Shown here: piece after piece, positions 1 to 10,300 of the stretch
Position numbering within the stretch: the first letter of the stretch is position 1
Layout of the letters: every line of letters starts with the position of its first letter
Assembly (NCBI GenBank): GCA_965194655.1
Contig: OZ239148.1
Location: 1,736,001 to 1,800,000, forward strand
DNA: 64,000 nt
Source of the DNA: Hahnella lacustris
GTDB lineage: Bacteria; Pseudomonadota; Gammaproteobacteria; Burkholderiales; Burkholderiaceae_A
Direction of reading: 5' to 3'
Notes under the pieces: model-generated
What the model saw: the letters and a program-made list of their open reading frames with translations, nothing else
Told to the model about the DNA's origin: nothing
Database searches by the model: none
Position numbers and translations under genes: made by a program

Positions 1-1032
1 GATCGAGAAGGCCGACGAGGCTGCGATGGCACGGGCCAGGCGCTCGGTGCCACCAGCAAACGCGTCAAACTCGAACACACCGACAGGACCATTCCAGACG
101 ACGGTTCCCGCCTTTGCAATCATCTCAGCCAGCTGCTCGGCCGTCTGCGGGCCAATATCGAGAATCATGTCGTCTGAGGCCACCTCATGGGCCGGTTTCG
201 TCTCGGCAGGCGCATCAGCTGCAAACTGCTTCGCGGTGACCACATCGACTGGAATGGGCACGGCTGCTCCGCGAGCCTGCATGGAGTCGATGATGGCCTT
301 GGCCTCACCCAGCAGATCAGGCTCCGAGAGTGACTTTCCGATGGGAAGGCCCATCGCAGCCATGAAAGTGTTGGCAATGCCTCCACCCACAATCAACTGG
401 TCCACCTTAGCCGACAGCGACTTCAGGATGGTGAGCTTGGTCGAGACTTTCGACCCGGCCACAATCGCCACCAGGGGGCGTTTGGGTGCGGAGAGGGCCT
501 TGCCCAGAGCGTCGAGCTCTGCGGCCATCAGCGGGCCGGCACAAGCCACCTTGGCATAACGAGCGATGCCGTGAGTGGTGGCTTCTGCCCGATGGGCTGT
601 TCCAAAGGCATCATTGACATAGACGTCACAGAGCTGGGCCATTTTCTGGGCCAGTGCGTCATCGTCCTTCTTCTCGCCTTTGTTCACGCGGCAGTTCTCC
701 AGCAGGATGACCTCACCGGGCTTCAACTCAAACCCACCATCGATCCAATGGGCCACCAAACGCACAGGCTGACCCAGAAGGGCCTCCATCCGCTCGGCCA
801 CTGGGGCGAGCGAGTCTTCAGCCCTGAGTTCGCCCTCGGTGGGACGTCCCAGATGAGACGTCACCATCACGGCAGCCCCAGCCTTCAGAGCGGCCTGAAT
901 GGCAGGGACCGACGCGCGAATGCGGGTGTCGTCGGTGATGGCACCGGTGTCGTCCTGAGGGACATTCAGGTCCGCACGAATAAACACTCGCTGACCCGCG
1001 AGGTCCAGATCGGTCATACGCTTGAACTTCAT
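1..1032 (-). CDS. pgk: Phosphoglycerate kinase, C-terminus cut by window edge
   Basis: Cytosolic glycolytic/Calvin enzyme that transfers the acyl phosphate of 1,3-bisphosphoglycerate to ADP. The frame is open from an ATG at 1032 to the first base of the window, 344 codons. The family is usually about 390-400 residues, so roughly 50 C-terminal residues lie outside. Visible family motifs are RADLNVP near the N-terminus, SHLGRPTEG in the substrate loop, and VWNGPVGVFE in the nucleotide-binding half. A GAGG ribosome binding site five bases upstream supports the start at 1032; an in-frame ATG at 1017 is a weaker alternative. It starts seven bases after the gap stop codon, so it is the third gene of a tkt-gap-pgk operon. 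Identification is secure. Confidence 0.96.
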   Translation of the reverse strand, partial: MKFKRMTDLDLAGQRVFIRADLNVPQDDTGAITDDTRIRASVPAIQAALKAGAAVMVTSHLGRPTEGELRAEDSLAPVAERMEALLGQPVRLVAHWIDGGFELKPGEVILLENCRVNKGEKKDDDALAQKMAQLCDVYVNDAFGTAHRAEATTHGIARYAKVACAGPLMAAELDALGKALSAPKRPLVAIVAGSKVSTKLTILKSLSAKVDQLIVGGGIANTFMAAMGLPIGKSLSEPDLLGEAKAIIDSMQARGAAVPIPVDVVTAKQFAADAPAETKPAHEVASDDMILDIGPQTAEQLAEMIAKAGTVVWNGPVGVFEFDAFAGGTERLARAIAASSAFSI

Positions 1033-1039
1033 CTTGACC

Positions 1040-2056
1040 TCACTTTGCAGACATCAGTGCCACGGTGGTGTCGAGCATGCGGTTTGAGAAGCCCCACTCG
1101 TTGTCATACCAAGACAGGATCTTCACCAGCTTGCCGTCGGGCGAGACACGGGTCTGGGTGGCATCGAACACGCTGGAATGTGCGTCGTGGTTAAAGTCGA
1201 TTGAGACCAAAGGCGCCGTGTTGTAGCCCAGGACGCCCTTGAGCTCGCCTTCGCTGGCCGCCTTGAGCAGTGCGTTCACCTCATCCACCGAGGTGGCCTT
1301 CTTTGAGGAAAAGGTGAGATCGACCACAGACACGTTGATGGTCGGCACGCGCATGGCAAAGCCGTCCAACTTGCCATTGAGACTGGGCAGGACAAGCCCC
1401 ACAGCGGCAGCAGCGCCAGTCTTGGTGGGAATCATGGACATGGTGGCGGAGCGCGCACGGCGCAGGTCCTCGTGATACACATCGGTGAGGACCTGATCGT
1501 TGGTGTAGGAGTGAATGGTCGTCATAAGGCCCGACTCCATACCCAAGGCAGCATCCAGAACCTTTGCGACCGGTGCCAAGCAGTTGGTGGTGCAAGAGGC
1601 ATTTGAGATCACGGTGTCTGTGGCCTTGAGCACGGAGTGGTTCACGCCGTAGACCACCGTGGCATCAACATCCTTTCCTCCAGGAGCAGAGATCACGACC
1701 TTTTTTGCGCCCCCAGCGAGATGGGCCGAAGCCTTTTCTTTGGAAGTAAAAAAGCCCGTGCACTCGAGCACCACGTCCACGCCCAACTCACCCCAGGGGA
1801 GGTCGGCTGGATTGCGATTGGCCAGCACGCGAATGCGGTCGCCATTGACGACCATGTAGTCGCCATCGACCGAGACCTGGCCCGGGAAGCGACCGTGTGC
1901 CGTGTCGTACTGTGTCAGATGAGCGTTGGTTTCGGGTTTGCCGAGGTCATTGATGGCCACGATCTCGATGTCGTGGCGCTTGCCGCCCTCATAGTGAGCA
2001 CGCAGCACATTGCGTCCGATTCGGCCATAGCCGTTGATTGCAACTCGAATGGTCAT
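1040..2056 (-). CDS. gap: Glyceraldehyde-3-phosphate dehydrogenase, type I
   Basis: Oxidises and phosphorylates glyceraldehyde-3-phosphate to 1,3-bisphosphoglycerate in the cytosol. The 338-residue protein has the usual length. It carries the N-terminal Rossmann motif INGYGRIGRNVLR (residues 7-19), an acidic residue in the INDL segment (residues 36-39) that fits NAD preference, and the catalytic cysteine C155 in SNASCTTNC. HSYTNDQ and the C-terminal WYDNEWGFSNRM motif are also present. AGGAG sits eight bases before the ATG. It lies between tkt and pgk with gaps of 17 and 7 bases, which indicates one transcript. Start and function are well supported. Confidence 0.98.
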   Translation of the reverse strand: MTIRVAINGYGRIGRNVLRAHYEGGKRHDIEIVAINDLGKPETNAHLTQYDTAHGRFPGQVSVDGDYMVVNGDRIRVLANRNPADLPWGELGVDVVLECTGFFTSKEKASAHLAGGAKKVVISAPGGKDVDATVVYGVNHSVLKATDTVISNASCTTNCLAPVAKVLDAALGMESGLMTTIHSYTNDQVLTDVYHEDLRRARSATMSMIPTKTGAAAAVGLVLPSLNGKLDGFAMRVPTINVSVVDLTFSSKKATSVDEVNALLKAASEGELKGVLGYNTAPLVSIDFNHDAHSSVFDATQTRVSPDGKLVKILSWYDNEWGFSNRMLDTTVALMSAK

Positions 2057-2073
2057 GATGGATCTCCTTTGAA

Positions 2074-4110
2074 TTATTTTTTGAGGATGATGCGGGCAGT
2101 CTTTTCAACCGCCTCAGGGGTGAGCTCAAAGAGGGTGAAGAGTTCGCCGGCCGGTGCAGATTCGCCAAAGCGATCCAGGCCCAACACAGCAGCAGGCTGA
2201 TATTTCCACCAGCCATCGGTGACCCCCGCCTCAATGACGATACGAGGCACGCCAGCGGGAAGCACCTCGGCCTTGTAGGCAGCCGATTGGCGATCGAAGA
2301 CCGTGGTGGAGGGCATAGACACCACGCGCACTCGGATCTTCGAGGCCTGGAGAGCCTTGGCAGCCTTCATCACCACCTCGACCTCTGAGCCCGTGGCCAT
2401 GAGCACCACCTGAGGGCGTGCATCGGTCATCAACACATAGCCCCCGCGCTTGACCGAGGCTGCGACAGAAGGCTTCGTGATTTGAGGGGCGAGCCCTTGG
2501 CGGGAGAGCAGCAGAGCGCTTGGCCGATCGGTGGACTCGAGTGCCACCTGCCAGGCCACCGCAGTCTCCACGGCATCTGCGGGACGCCAGACATCGAGAA
2601 AGGGAATCAAACGGAGGCTGGCCGGATGCTCAACGGGTTGGTGGGTAGGACCGTCCTCACCCAGGCCGATCGAGTCGTGGGTGAAGACATGAATGACACG
2701 CTGGCGCATGAGTGCAGCCATGCGGATGGCATTGCGGCTGTAGTCCGAGAAGGTGAGGAAGGTGCCGCAATAGGGAATGAAGCCCCCGTGAAGCGCAATG
2801 CCATTGCAGATGGCAGCCATCCCGAACTCGCGAACGCCATAGCTGATGTGCCGGCCGGCCGTGAGTGCACCCTTGGCGTCAACACTGAGACTTTGCACAC
2901 CCTTCCAGTTGGTGAGGTTGCTGCCCGTCAGGTCAGCCGACCCACCCAGTAGCCCGGGCACCCGGGGACCGAGATCGTCGAGCGTGATCTGGGAAGCCTT
3001 CCGGCTGGCGACGTTCTGAGCCTCTGCGCAGAGCCGGTCGATGAGGGTCTGGTGGGACTGAGCGAAGCCCTCGGGAAGGTCGCCGCGCATGCGACGCTGA
3101 AACTCTGCTGCCTTCTCAGGGAATGCCTTTGCATAGGCCTCGAACCGAGCATTCCAATCTGCCTCGGCTGCTGCGCCCTCGGCCTTGCAATCCCAGGCGT
3201 CATAGACGGACTGCGGAATCACGAAGGGCTCATGCGACCAGCCAATGGCCTTTCGCGTGAGCGCAATCTCTTCCGCACCGAGGGCCTCACCGTGTGCCTT
3301 TGCAGTGCCAGCCCGGTTGGGAGAGCCCTGACCAATCTGGGTCCGGCAAATGATGAGCGTGGGGGCGAGGCGACCCGCTTTACCATTCTTGGCCCAGCCC
3401 TTGGCGGTGTTCAGAGCAGCCTGCACGGCGGGCAGATCGTGGCCATCGATCGGGCCAATGACGTTCCAGCCGTAGGCTTCGAAACGCTTGGCGGTGTCGT
3501 CACGGAACCAGCCCTCGACCTTGCCATCGATGGAGATGCCGTTGTCATCGTAGAGGGCGATGAGCTTGGAAAGCCCCCAGACGCCTGCAAGGGCACAGGC
3601 CTCGTGACTGATGCCCTCCATGAGGCAGCCATCACCCAGGAACACATAGGTGTTGTGGTCGACGACCGTATGGCCCGGCTCATTGAAATCTGCAGCCATC
3701 AGGCGCTCGGCCAGGGCCATGCCCACTGCATTGGTGATGCCCTGCCCAAGGGGGCCGGTGGTGGTCTCGACCCCTGGAGTCATCCCCACTTCGGGGTGCC
3801 CTGGAGTCTTGGAGTGAAGCTGGCGGAACTGCTTGAGCTCTTGCATGGGCAGGTCATAGCCGGTGAGATGCAAGAGTGCATAAATCAACATCGATCCATG
3901 GCCATTGGACAGAACGAATCGATCGCGGTCTGGCCAATGGGGGTTCGTGGGGTTGTGCTTGAGCGTCTGGCGCCAGAGCGCCACGGACATCTCGGCCATA
4001 CCCATGGGCATGCCGGGGTGACCGGAATGGGCCTGCTGCACTGCATCCATCGCCAGGGCGCGAATAGCATTGGCCATGTCTTTGGCAATGGGGGCGGAAA
4101 GCGTCTGCAT
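2074..4110 (-). CDS. tkt: Transketolase
   Basis: Thiamine-diphosphate enzyme of the pentose phosphate and Calvin pathways that moves two-carbon ketol units between sugar phosphates. The 678-residue length is typical. The N-terminal half has HSGHPGMPMG and the diphosphate/Mg-binding segment GDGCLMEGISHE. The middle has GSADLTGSNLTNW, and the pyrimidine domain has YGVREFGMAAICNG and HDSIGLGEDGPTHQPVEH, all characteristic of bacterial transketolase. GGGAG precedes the ATG by five bases. It is the first gene of tkt-gap-pgk, divergent from rsmE across 132 bases. Confidence is high. Confidence 0.98.
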   Translation of the reverse strand: MQTLSAPIAKDMANAIRALAMDAVQQAHSGHPGMPMGMAEMSVALWRQTLKHNPTNPHWPDRDRFVLSNGHGSMLIYALLHLTGYDLPMQELKQFRQLHSKTPGHPEVGMTPGVETTTGPLGQGITNAVGMALAERLMAADFNEPGHTVVDHNTYVFLGDGCLMEGISHEACALAGVWGLSKLIALYDDNGISIDGKVEGWFRDDTAKRFEAYGWNVIGPIDGHDLPAVQAALNTAKGWAKNGKAGRLAPTLIICRTQIGQGSPNRAGTAKAHGEALGAEEIALTRKAIGWSHEPFVIPQSVYDAWDCKAEGAAAEADWNARFEAYAKAFPEKAAEFQRRMRGDLPEGFAQSHQTLIDRLCAEAQNVASRKASQITLDDLGPRVPGLLGGSADLTGSNLTNWKGVQSLSVDAKGALTAGRHISYGVREFGMAAICNGIALHGGFIPYCGTFLTFSDYSRNAIRMAALMRQRVIHVFTHDSIGLGEDGPTHQPVEHPASLRLIPFLDVWRPADAVETAVAWQVALESTDRPSALLLSRQGLAPQITKPSVAASVKRGGYVLMTDARPQVVLMATGSEVEVVMKAAKALQASKIRVRVVSMPSTTVFDRQSAAYKAEVLPAGVPRIVIEAGVTDGWWKYQPAAVLGLDRFGESAPAGELFTLFELTPEAVEKTARIILKK

Positions 4111-4242
4111 GGAGTCTCCCTATTTATTGATTTGGCTCGACGCGACTGCGCGCGCGAGCGTAGCTTGGCAGAATAGGGATTCTACCGACTTCGCCCTGAC
4201 GAAGCGCCGAGCTTTTCTTATGAATAGAGGTTCGAAACGCTG

Positions 4243-4971
4243 ATGATTCCCCGCATCCATTGGGCCGCTGCCGTGGCTGGACCTAACCTCCTCGGGCCAG
4301 ACGAGTCTCACCATCTGATCCGGGTCCTTCGCCTCGAGGTAGGCAGCCCAGTGATCCTTTTTAATGGTCGGGGTATGGAGGCCAGAGGTCGTGTCGTCGA
4401 CGCCCATGCCAAAGGCTGCCAGGTTCACCTAGAGGCCCTTGAATCGGTTCAGCGGGAGTCTCCGATCCGGACCGTTGTCATCCAGAGCCTTTGCCTGGGT
4501 GACAAAATGGACTGGGTGGTGCAAAAGGCCACAGAGCTCGGCGTGTCCGAGGTCTGGCCCGTTCAGGCCGCTCGCAGCCAGCTCCAACTCGTCGGAGATC
4601 GCGCCTCCAAGCGTCAGGCGCACTGGCAGCGCATGGTCGAGGCTGCGGCCGCACAGTGCGGCCGAAACCAGATGCCCAAAGTCCACCCGGTGGCTCCCCT
4701 GAGCACCGCACTCTCCAGTTACAGAGATCAGACGGGCCCGAAGGCAGGCTGGCTACTAGACCCCTTTGCGCAGAACTCCGTCTCCAAGGCGTCATTGGAG
4801 CCCAACCTCTGGGTCGCGATCGGCCCTGAGGCCGGCTGGACGGACCAGGAGGAACAAGATGCAAGAGACGCTGGCTTCGAGGGGCTCCGCCTCGGCCCAC
4901 GGGTGCTTCGCACAGAGACGGTGGCCAGCGCCATCCTGAGCGTGATTGCCGTGAAGGCCTCGGAATTCTGA
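4243..4971 (+). CDS. rsmE: 16S rRNA (uracil-1498-N3)-methyltransferase
   Basis: SPOUT-class methyltransferase that modifies U1498 of 16S rRNA using S-adenosylmethionine. The 242-residue protein has the N-terminal PUA-like segment ending in SHHLIRVLRLEVG. The C-terminal knot motif reads GPEAGWTDQE, followed by LGPRVLRTETVASAIL, which forms the SAM pocket. CLGDKMDWVVQKATELGV is another family signature. The ribosome binding site is weak (GAGG about 12 bases upstream), but the N-terminus MIPRIHWAA fits the family. It is transcribed alone, divergent from tkt, and ends convergently 18 bases from the malic enzyme gene. Confidence 0.96.
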   Translation: MIPRIHWAAAVAGPNLLGPDESHHLIRVLRLEVGSPVILFNGRGMEARGRVVDAHAKGCQVHLEALESVQRESPIRTVVIQSLCLGDKMDWVVQKATELGVSEVWPVQAARSQLQLVGDRASKRQAHWQRMVEAAAAQCGRNQMPKVHPVAPLSTALSSYRDQTGPKAGWLLDPFAQNSVSKASLEPNLWVAIGPEAGWTDQEEQDARDAGFEGLRLGPRVLRTETVASAILSVIAVKASEF

Positions 4972-4977
4972 GGCCTT
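4954..4977. terminator. Candidate bidirectional hairpin between rsmE and maeB
   Basis: A perfect inverted repeat with eight-base arms, AAGGCCTC and GAGGCCTT, around an eight-base loop spans the rsmE stop codon. It lies between two convergent genes, a usual place for a shared terminator. Neither side has a strong T-run, so the hairpin may be weak or Rho-assisted. Confidence 0.4.
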
Positions 4978-4989
4978 CTCCGCAGGGCA

Positions 4990-7284
4990 TTAGTCTTTGG
5001 CGGCTGTCTCTGCCCGTCGATTGGCATCGAGCACGGCCACAGCCGTCATGTTCACCAGGCGACGCACGGTGGCCGAAGGCGTGACAATGTGCACCGGTGC
5101 TGCACAGCCCAACAAGACGGGCCCCACTGCGACGTTGTTGCCAGCTGCCGTTTTCAACAAGTTGTAGGAGATATTGGCGGACTCCAGGTTCGAGAAGACC
5201 AGCAGGTTTGCAGGCCCCTGCAAGGTTGAGTGCGGCATATAGGCCTTGCGGGCAGCCGGATCCAGCGCCAGGTCTCCATGCATCTCACCATCGACATTCA
5301 GATCTGGCCGTCTTGCACGAATCAGCTCGAGTGCTTCGCGAAGCTTCACCGCCGAGTCTGCGTTCGAGCTTCCAAAGCTGCTGTGAGAGAGCAGCGCCAC
5401 ACGCGGCTCCAAGCCCATGCGCTTCATCTGATCTGCAGCCATCAGCGTGATCTCTGCGATCTCCTCAGAGGAGGGGTTCTCATTGACATGGGTATCGACC
5501 AAGGCCACGGTATGACCCGGCAGCATCAGAATATTCATCGCACCAAAAACCCGTGCATCGGGGCCTAGACCCAGAACCTGATTGACGTAGTTCAAGTGAA
5601 GCGCGTGATTGCCAAAGGTTCCGCAGACCATGGCATCGGCGTCGCCCTTATGGATCATCATCGCGCCAATGAGCGTCTGTCGGCGACGCATCTCAATCTT
5701 CGCGTACTGCGCAGTCACGCCCTTGCGCTCGGTCATTCGGTGATAGGTCTCCCAGTAATCTCGGTAACGCTCATCCTGTTCTGGATTGACCAAAGTCACG
5801 TCGACACCCGCCTGAATCCGCAGGCCATACCGTTGAATCCGCTCCTGAATCACAGCAGGGCGACCGATCAGAATGGGGTGCGCAATATGCTCATCCACGA
5901 TGACCTGCACGGCTCTCAGTACACGCTCCTCTTCACCCTCGGCGTACACCACCCGACGACGCTCGGCCTGCTTGGCAGCCGTGAGCAAGGGCTTCATGAA
6001 GTTACCTGAGTGATACACAAATTCCTGGAGCTGCTCGCGATAGCCATCCATATCGAGGATGGGGCGCGTCGCGACCCCAACATCCATTGCAGCCTGTGCG
6101 ACGGCCGCTGCAATCTTCACAATCAGACGAGGATCGAACGGCTTCGGGATGAGGTACTCCCGTCCGAACTGAACCCCTTCAGTGCCATAGGCCGCCGCCA
6201 CCACGTCGGACTGCTCGGCACGCGCCAGTTCCGCCACTGCATGAACCGCCGCAAGCTCCATGCCTCGAGTGATGGTGGTGGCTCCCACGTCGAGCGCACC
6301 ACGGAAGATGAAAGGAAAGCACAGCACGTTATTCACCTGATTGGCGTAATCCGTGCGCCCCGTGGCCATGATGATGTCCGACCGCACCGCGTGTGCCTCC
6401 TCGGGCATGATCTCCGGCGTAGGGTTAGCCAACGCAAAGATGATGGGATTCGCGCCCATCTTGGCCACCATGTCTGGCTTGAGTACACCCGCAGCGGACA
6501 GACCCAGAAAGACATCTGCATCTGCAATCACCTCGGAGAGGGTTCTCGCATCGGTTGGCTGGGCAAATCGTGCCTTCTCCGGGTCCATCAGGGTGGTGCG
6601 GCCCTCATAGACCACACCTTCAATGTCCGTCACCCAGATGTTCTTGCGGGGTAGGCCAAGGTCCAATAAGAGATCGAGACAGGCCAGTGCAGCTGCGCCC
6701 GCACCGGAGACCACCAGCTTGATGTCATCAATCTTTTTGCCAACGACGCGCAGTCCATTGACCAGCGCAGCGCCCACCACAATCGCAGTCCCGTGCTGAT
6801 CATCATGGAAGACGGGAATGCGCATCCGTTCGCGAAGCTTGCGCTCAACCAAGAAGCAGTCTGGCGCCTTGATGTCCTCGAGGTTAATGCCGCCAAAGGT
6901 AGGCTCGAGCGCAGCGATGATCTCCACCAGCCGGTCGGGATCGGACTCATTGAGCTCAATGTCGAAGACATCAATGCCTGCAAACTTCTTGAAGAGAACC
7001 GCCTTTCCCTCCATCACGGGCTTCGCCGCCAAGGGACCAATATTCCCCAGACCCAAGACCGCAGTGCCATTGGTCACCACGCCCACGAGGTTGCCGCGCG
7101 CGGTGTAGCGGAAGGCATGAATCGGATCCTTCACAATCTCCTCGCATGCGGCTGCGACTCCAGGCGAATAGGCCAGGGCCAGATCGCGCTGATTGGTCAG
7201 CTGCTTGGTCGGCACAATTGCAAGCTTCCCGGGCGTGGGCAGTGCGTGGTATTCGAGGGCCTGTTTGCGAAGGGTTGGATCCAT
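4990..7284 (-). CDS. maeB: NADP-dependent malic enzyme with C-terminal phosphotransacetylase-like domain
   Basis: Converts malate to pyruvate and CO2 with reduction of NADP. The 764-residue length matches the long MaeB type rather than the short enzyme of about 400 residues. Residues 1-425 form the malic enzyme part, with YSPGVAAACEEI, KFAGIDVFDIEL, FHDDQHGTAIV and the Rossmann segment VVSGAGAAALACLDLL. Residues from about 430 to the end resemble phosphate acetyl/butyryltransferase (VYAEGEEERVLRAVQ, LLSHSSFGSSNADSA). In characterised homologues this domain is thought to bind acetyl-CoA for allosteric control. It is a single transcription unit, convergent with rsmE. The following YdiJ-type gene on the same strand ends 31 bases upstream. 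Confidence 0.95.
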   Translation of the reverse strand: MDPTLRKQALEYHALPTPGKLAIVPTKQLTNQRDLALAYSPGVAAACEEIVKDPIHAFRYTARGNLVGVVTNGTAVLGLGNIGPLAAKPVMEGKAVLFKKFAGIDVFDIELNESDPDRLVEIIAALEPTFGGINLEDIKAPDCFLVERKLRERMRIPVFHDDQHGTAIVVGAALVNGLRVVGKKIDDIKLVVSGAGAAALACLDLLLDLGLPRKNIWVTDIEGVVYEGRTTLMDPEKARFAQPTDARTLSEVIADADVFLGLSAAGVLKPDMVAKMGANPIIFALANPTPEIMPEEAHAVRSDIIMATGRTDYANQVNNVLCFPFIFRGALDVGATTITRGMELAAVHAVAELARAEQSDVVAAAYGTEGVQFGREYLIPKPFDPRLIVKIAAAVAQAAMDVGVATRPILDMDGYREQLQEFVYHSGNFMKPLLTAAKQAERRRVVYAEGEEERVLRAVQVIVDEHIAHPILIGRPAVIQERIQRYGLRIQAGVDVTLVNPEQDERYRDYWETYHRMTERKGVTAQYAKIEMRRRQTLIGAMMIHKGDADAMVCGTFGNHALHLNYVNQVLGLGPDARVFGAMNILMLPGHTVALVDTHVNENPSSEEIAEITLMAADQMKRMGLEPRVALLSHSSFGSSNADSAVKLREALELIRARRPDLNVDGEMHGDLALDPAARKAYMPHSTLQGPANLLVFSNLESANISYNLLKTAAGNNVAVGPVLLGCAAPVHIVTPSATVRRLVNMTAVAVLDANRRAETAAKD

Positions 7285-7315
7285 TTGGGCTTAGTCCGTT
7301 TGAGAAGGTTTAGTT

Positions 7316-10300
7316 TTAGCCATTATCCAGAGATTCACCCAGCGCCAAGGCAAGGGCTTCGACAGCGTGGAGGGCTTTTCGAGGCAGGAGATCTTGAATC
7401 TGGTGCTGGCAAGAAAGCCCATCCGCCACGAGCAAGGTGTCGGGGGGGAGTGCACGGATAGAGGGCGCCAGGCTGAGCTCGGCCATGGCCCTCGAGATCG
7501 ATTGGTGCTCTGGACGGAGCCCAAACACGCCTGCCATGCCGCAACAGCTGCTCTGGATGGGCGTCACGCAATATCCAACCGATTCCAAAGCACGCGTCAC
7601 CGCTGGCATCGCACCTGCAGCCTTCTGATGGCAGTGTCCATGCAGGGCAACAGGCCTTTGAAGCAGACCGGATGGAAGCTCAATCTGACCAGATGTGTGG
7701 GCCTCAACCCACCACTCTTCGAAGAGCTTAGCCTGTGCCGAAAGTGCAGATGCAGCGACTCCGAACCCCATCGCCAGCCACTCGTCTCGAAGGCTCAAGA
7801 GGCAGGAGGGCTCGAGCCCCACAATGGGCGTCTTTCGGGAGATGGCGGGCGCGAGGGCCGCAAGGAGTTCACCCGCTCGTCGCTTGGCCTCATCCACATC
7901 CCCGACAGAAAGGGCCGTCCGACCACAGCAGAGGTTCTGCCCCTGGAGCGCTCCGATGAGACTGACCTTGAGACCGAACCTTGAGATAAGTCGATGCGCT
8001 ACTGCGATTCGTTCGGGGTGATAGGCCTCTGTGAGGCTATCCACCCAGAGCACCACGTCTGCGTGCTCGATCGACACCGAAGGAAAGCCGTTGAGTGCCA
8101 AACGAACCCGTCGCGACGCCCATGGCTGAAGCGAGCGATTGCGGGCGATGCCCAGAGCCGGCTCAAGCAACCCTGATAGGCCCGGGACCACCTCTCGGAG
8201 CTTCGGCAACCAGCGCAGGCCGGGCCAGGTCCGCATCCACACAGACAGGGTAGGAAGCGCCACGACCAGGCGATCGCGCAGGGGCCAACCCTGAGATCGA
8301 CCGCGGGCGTATTGAGCCTCTAGCTTCATGCGCGCCATGTCTACACCCGTGGGGCATTCTCTCTGGCAGCCTTTGCATGAGACGCAGAGCGAGAGCGCCT
8401 CCTGAACAGCATCGGACTCCAAGCCTCCTGGAATCTGTCCCGACAGGGCAAGCCGAAAGGTATTGGCTCGGCCGCGCACAACATGCTGCTCCTGTCGAGT
8501 CACCCGATAGCTTGGGCACATGGTGCCGGCATCGAATTTACGGCAATGCCCGTTGTTGTTACACATCTCCACCGCCTTGGCGAGCCCGAGGGCGGGGTCG
8601 TCGCCTGATCCTGGAGCGCCAACGTGCACGCCTAGGCCTCCGGGTGGGCTGGGTCGAGCGGGATCGTTCTGCACATTCCACTCGGACCAATCCAGGGCGG
8701 GCTGAATGGGGAGTACCCGGTAACTTGGGGAGAATCGAAACAATCTACGGTCATCCATTCGGGTGGCTCTTACGATCTTGCCTGGGTTGAGCCGGTTCTG
8801 AGGATCAAAGGCATCCTTCACCTCCTCGAAAGCGCGCGTGAGTCTTGGTCCGAACTGCCAAGAAACCCATTCACTGCGCACCAGGCCATCGCCATGCTCA
8901 CCCGAGAATGCACCCTTGAATCGACGCACCAGATCGGAGGCCTCCTGCGCAATGCTTCGCATCTTCTCAGCACCGTCTCGCCGCATATCCAGAATGGGTC
9001 GAACATGCAAAGTCCCTACGGACGCATGGGCATACCAGGTGCCCTGTGTGCCGTGTCGAGCGAAGACCTCGGTCAGCGCGGCAGTGTATTCAGCCAGATG
9101 TTCGAGCGGCACCGCACAGTCCTCAATGAACGAGATGGGCTTTCCATCGCCCCGCAGCGACATCATGATGTTGAGCCCAGCCTTGCGAACCTCCCAGAGT
9201 GCTGACTGGTCGCTCGGGCTGGCCATCTGCACCACCCACCCGGGCAGCCCGTGATCTGAGACGAGCGTGTCGAGCGCCCGAAGCCGCTCATCCAATACCT
9301 GAGCCTCCTCTCCAGCGAACTCGACCAATAAAAGTGCCTCAGTGGTGCGTCCATCCGGACTGACCAAAGCCCGCTCAATCACCGGCGCAAAGTTGGGGTT
9401 GAACCGGCAGAGCTCAATCATGGTGCGATCCACCAGCTCGACCGCGACGGGCTTGAGCCCCACAATGGCCCGGGTCATCTCCATGGCCATTTGAAAGCTT
9501 GGGAAATTGACCACACCCAGCCGCTTGTGGCGCGGAATCGGCGCAAGCGAGAGCTCGATTCCTTCAAAGCTCGCCAATGTGCCCTCAGAGCCCACCAGCA
9601 AGTGCGAGAGGTTTATCGAGCCATCGGCGGTATAAGGCCGCTCGCTTTGCGGATGGAAAATGTCTAGGCTGTAGCCGCCCACCCTGCGCATCACTTTGGG
9701 CCAATGCTCACCGATTTCGGATCGCACGCCATCCGCAATCTGGTGAAGGCGAGACACGAGGTCTGAGAGACGACGAGTGCCGAGAACCATCGGCTGGCCA
9801 TCGCCAAAACCCTCGAATCGGGCCCGCGTTCCATCATCCAGAATGGCATCAATGGCTCGGACGTTGTGCACCATGTTTCCGTACGCCAGGCTGCGAGACC
9901 CGCAGGAATTATTTCCCGCCATCCCCCCGATGGTGCACTGGGCTGCGGTGGACACATCCACTGGAAACCAAAGACCATGGGGTTTCAGCGCCTGATTCAG
10001 TTGATCTAGGACCACCCCAGGCTCCACCCAGACGGTCTGGCGTTGAAGATCAGGCGTCTGAATGTTTCGCAGGTAAGCGCTTTGATCAATCACCAACGCC
10101 TCGCCCACGGTCTGGCCGCACTGCGAGGTCCCCGCTCCGCGCATCAGCACCGGGACCTTGGCATCGCGTGCGACATCGAGCGCGACCCTCAAATCGAGAA
10201 GGGACTTGGGCGCGGCGACCGCCAACGGCATGAGCTGATAGATCGACGCATCCGTCGCATATCGCCCTCGTGAGGGCAGGTCACTGTAGACCTCCCCCTG

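Noticed and set aside
3052..4176. Long open frame of 374 codons on the plus strand opposite tkt
   Set aside because: Antisense shadow of a strongly conserved transketolase gene; no recognisable domain, low-complexity His/Gly-rich composition and no ribosome binding site.
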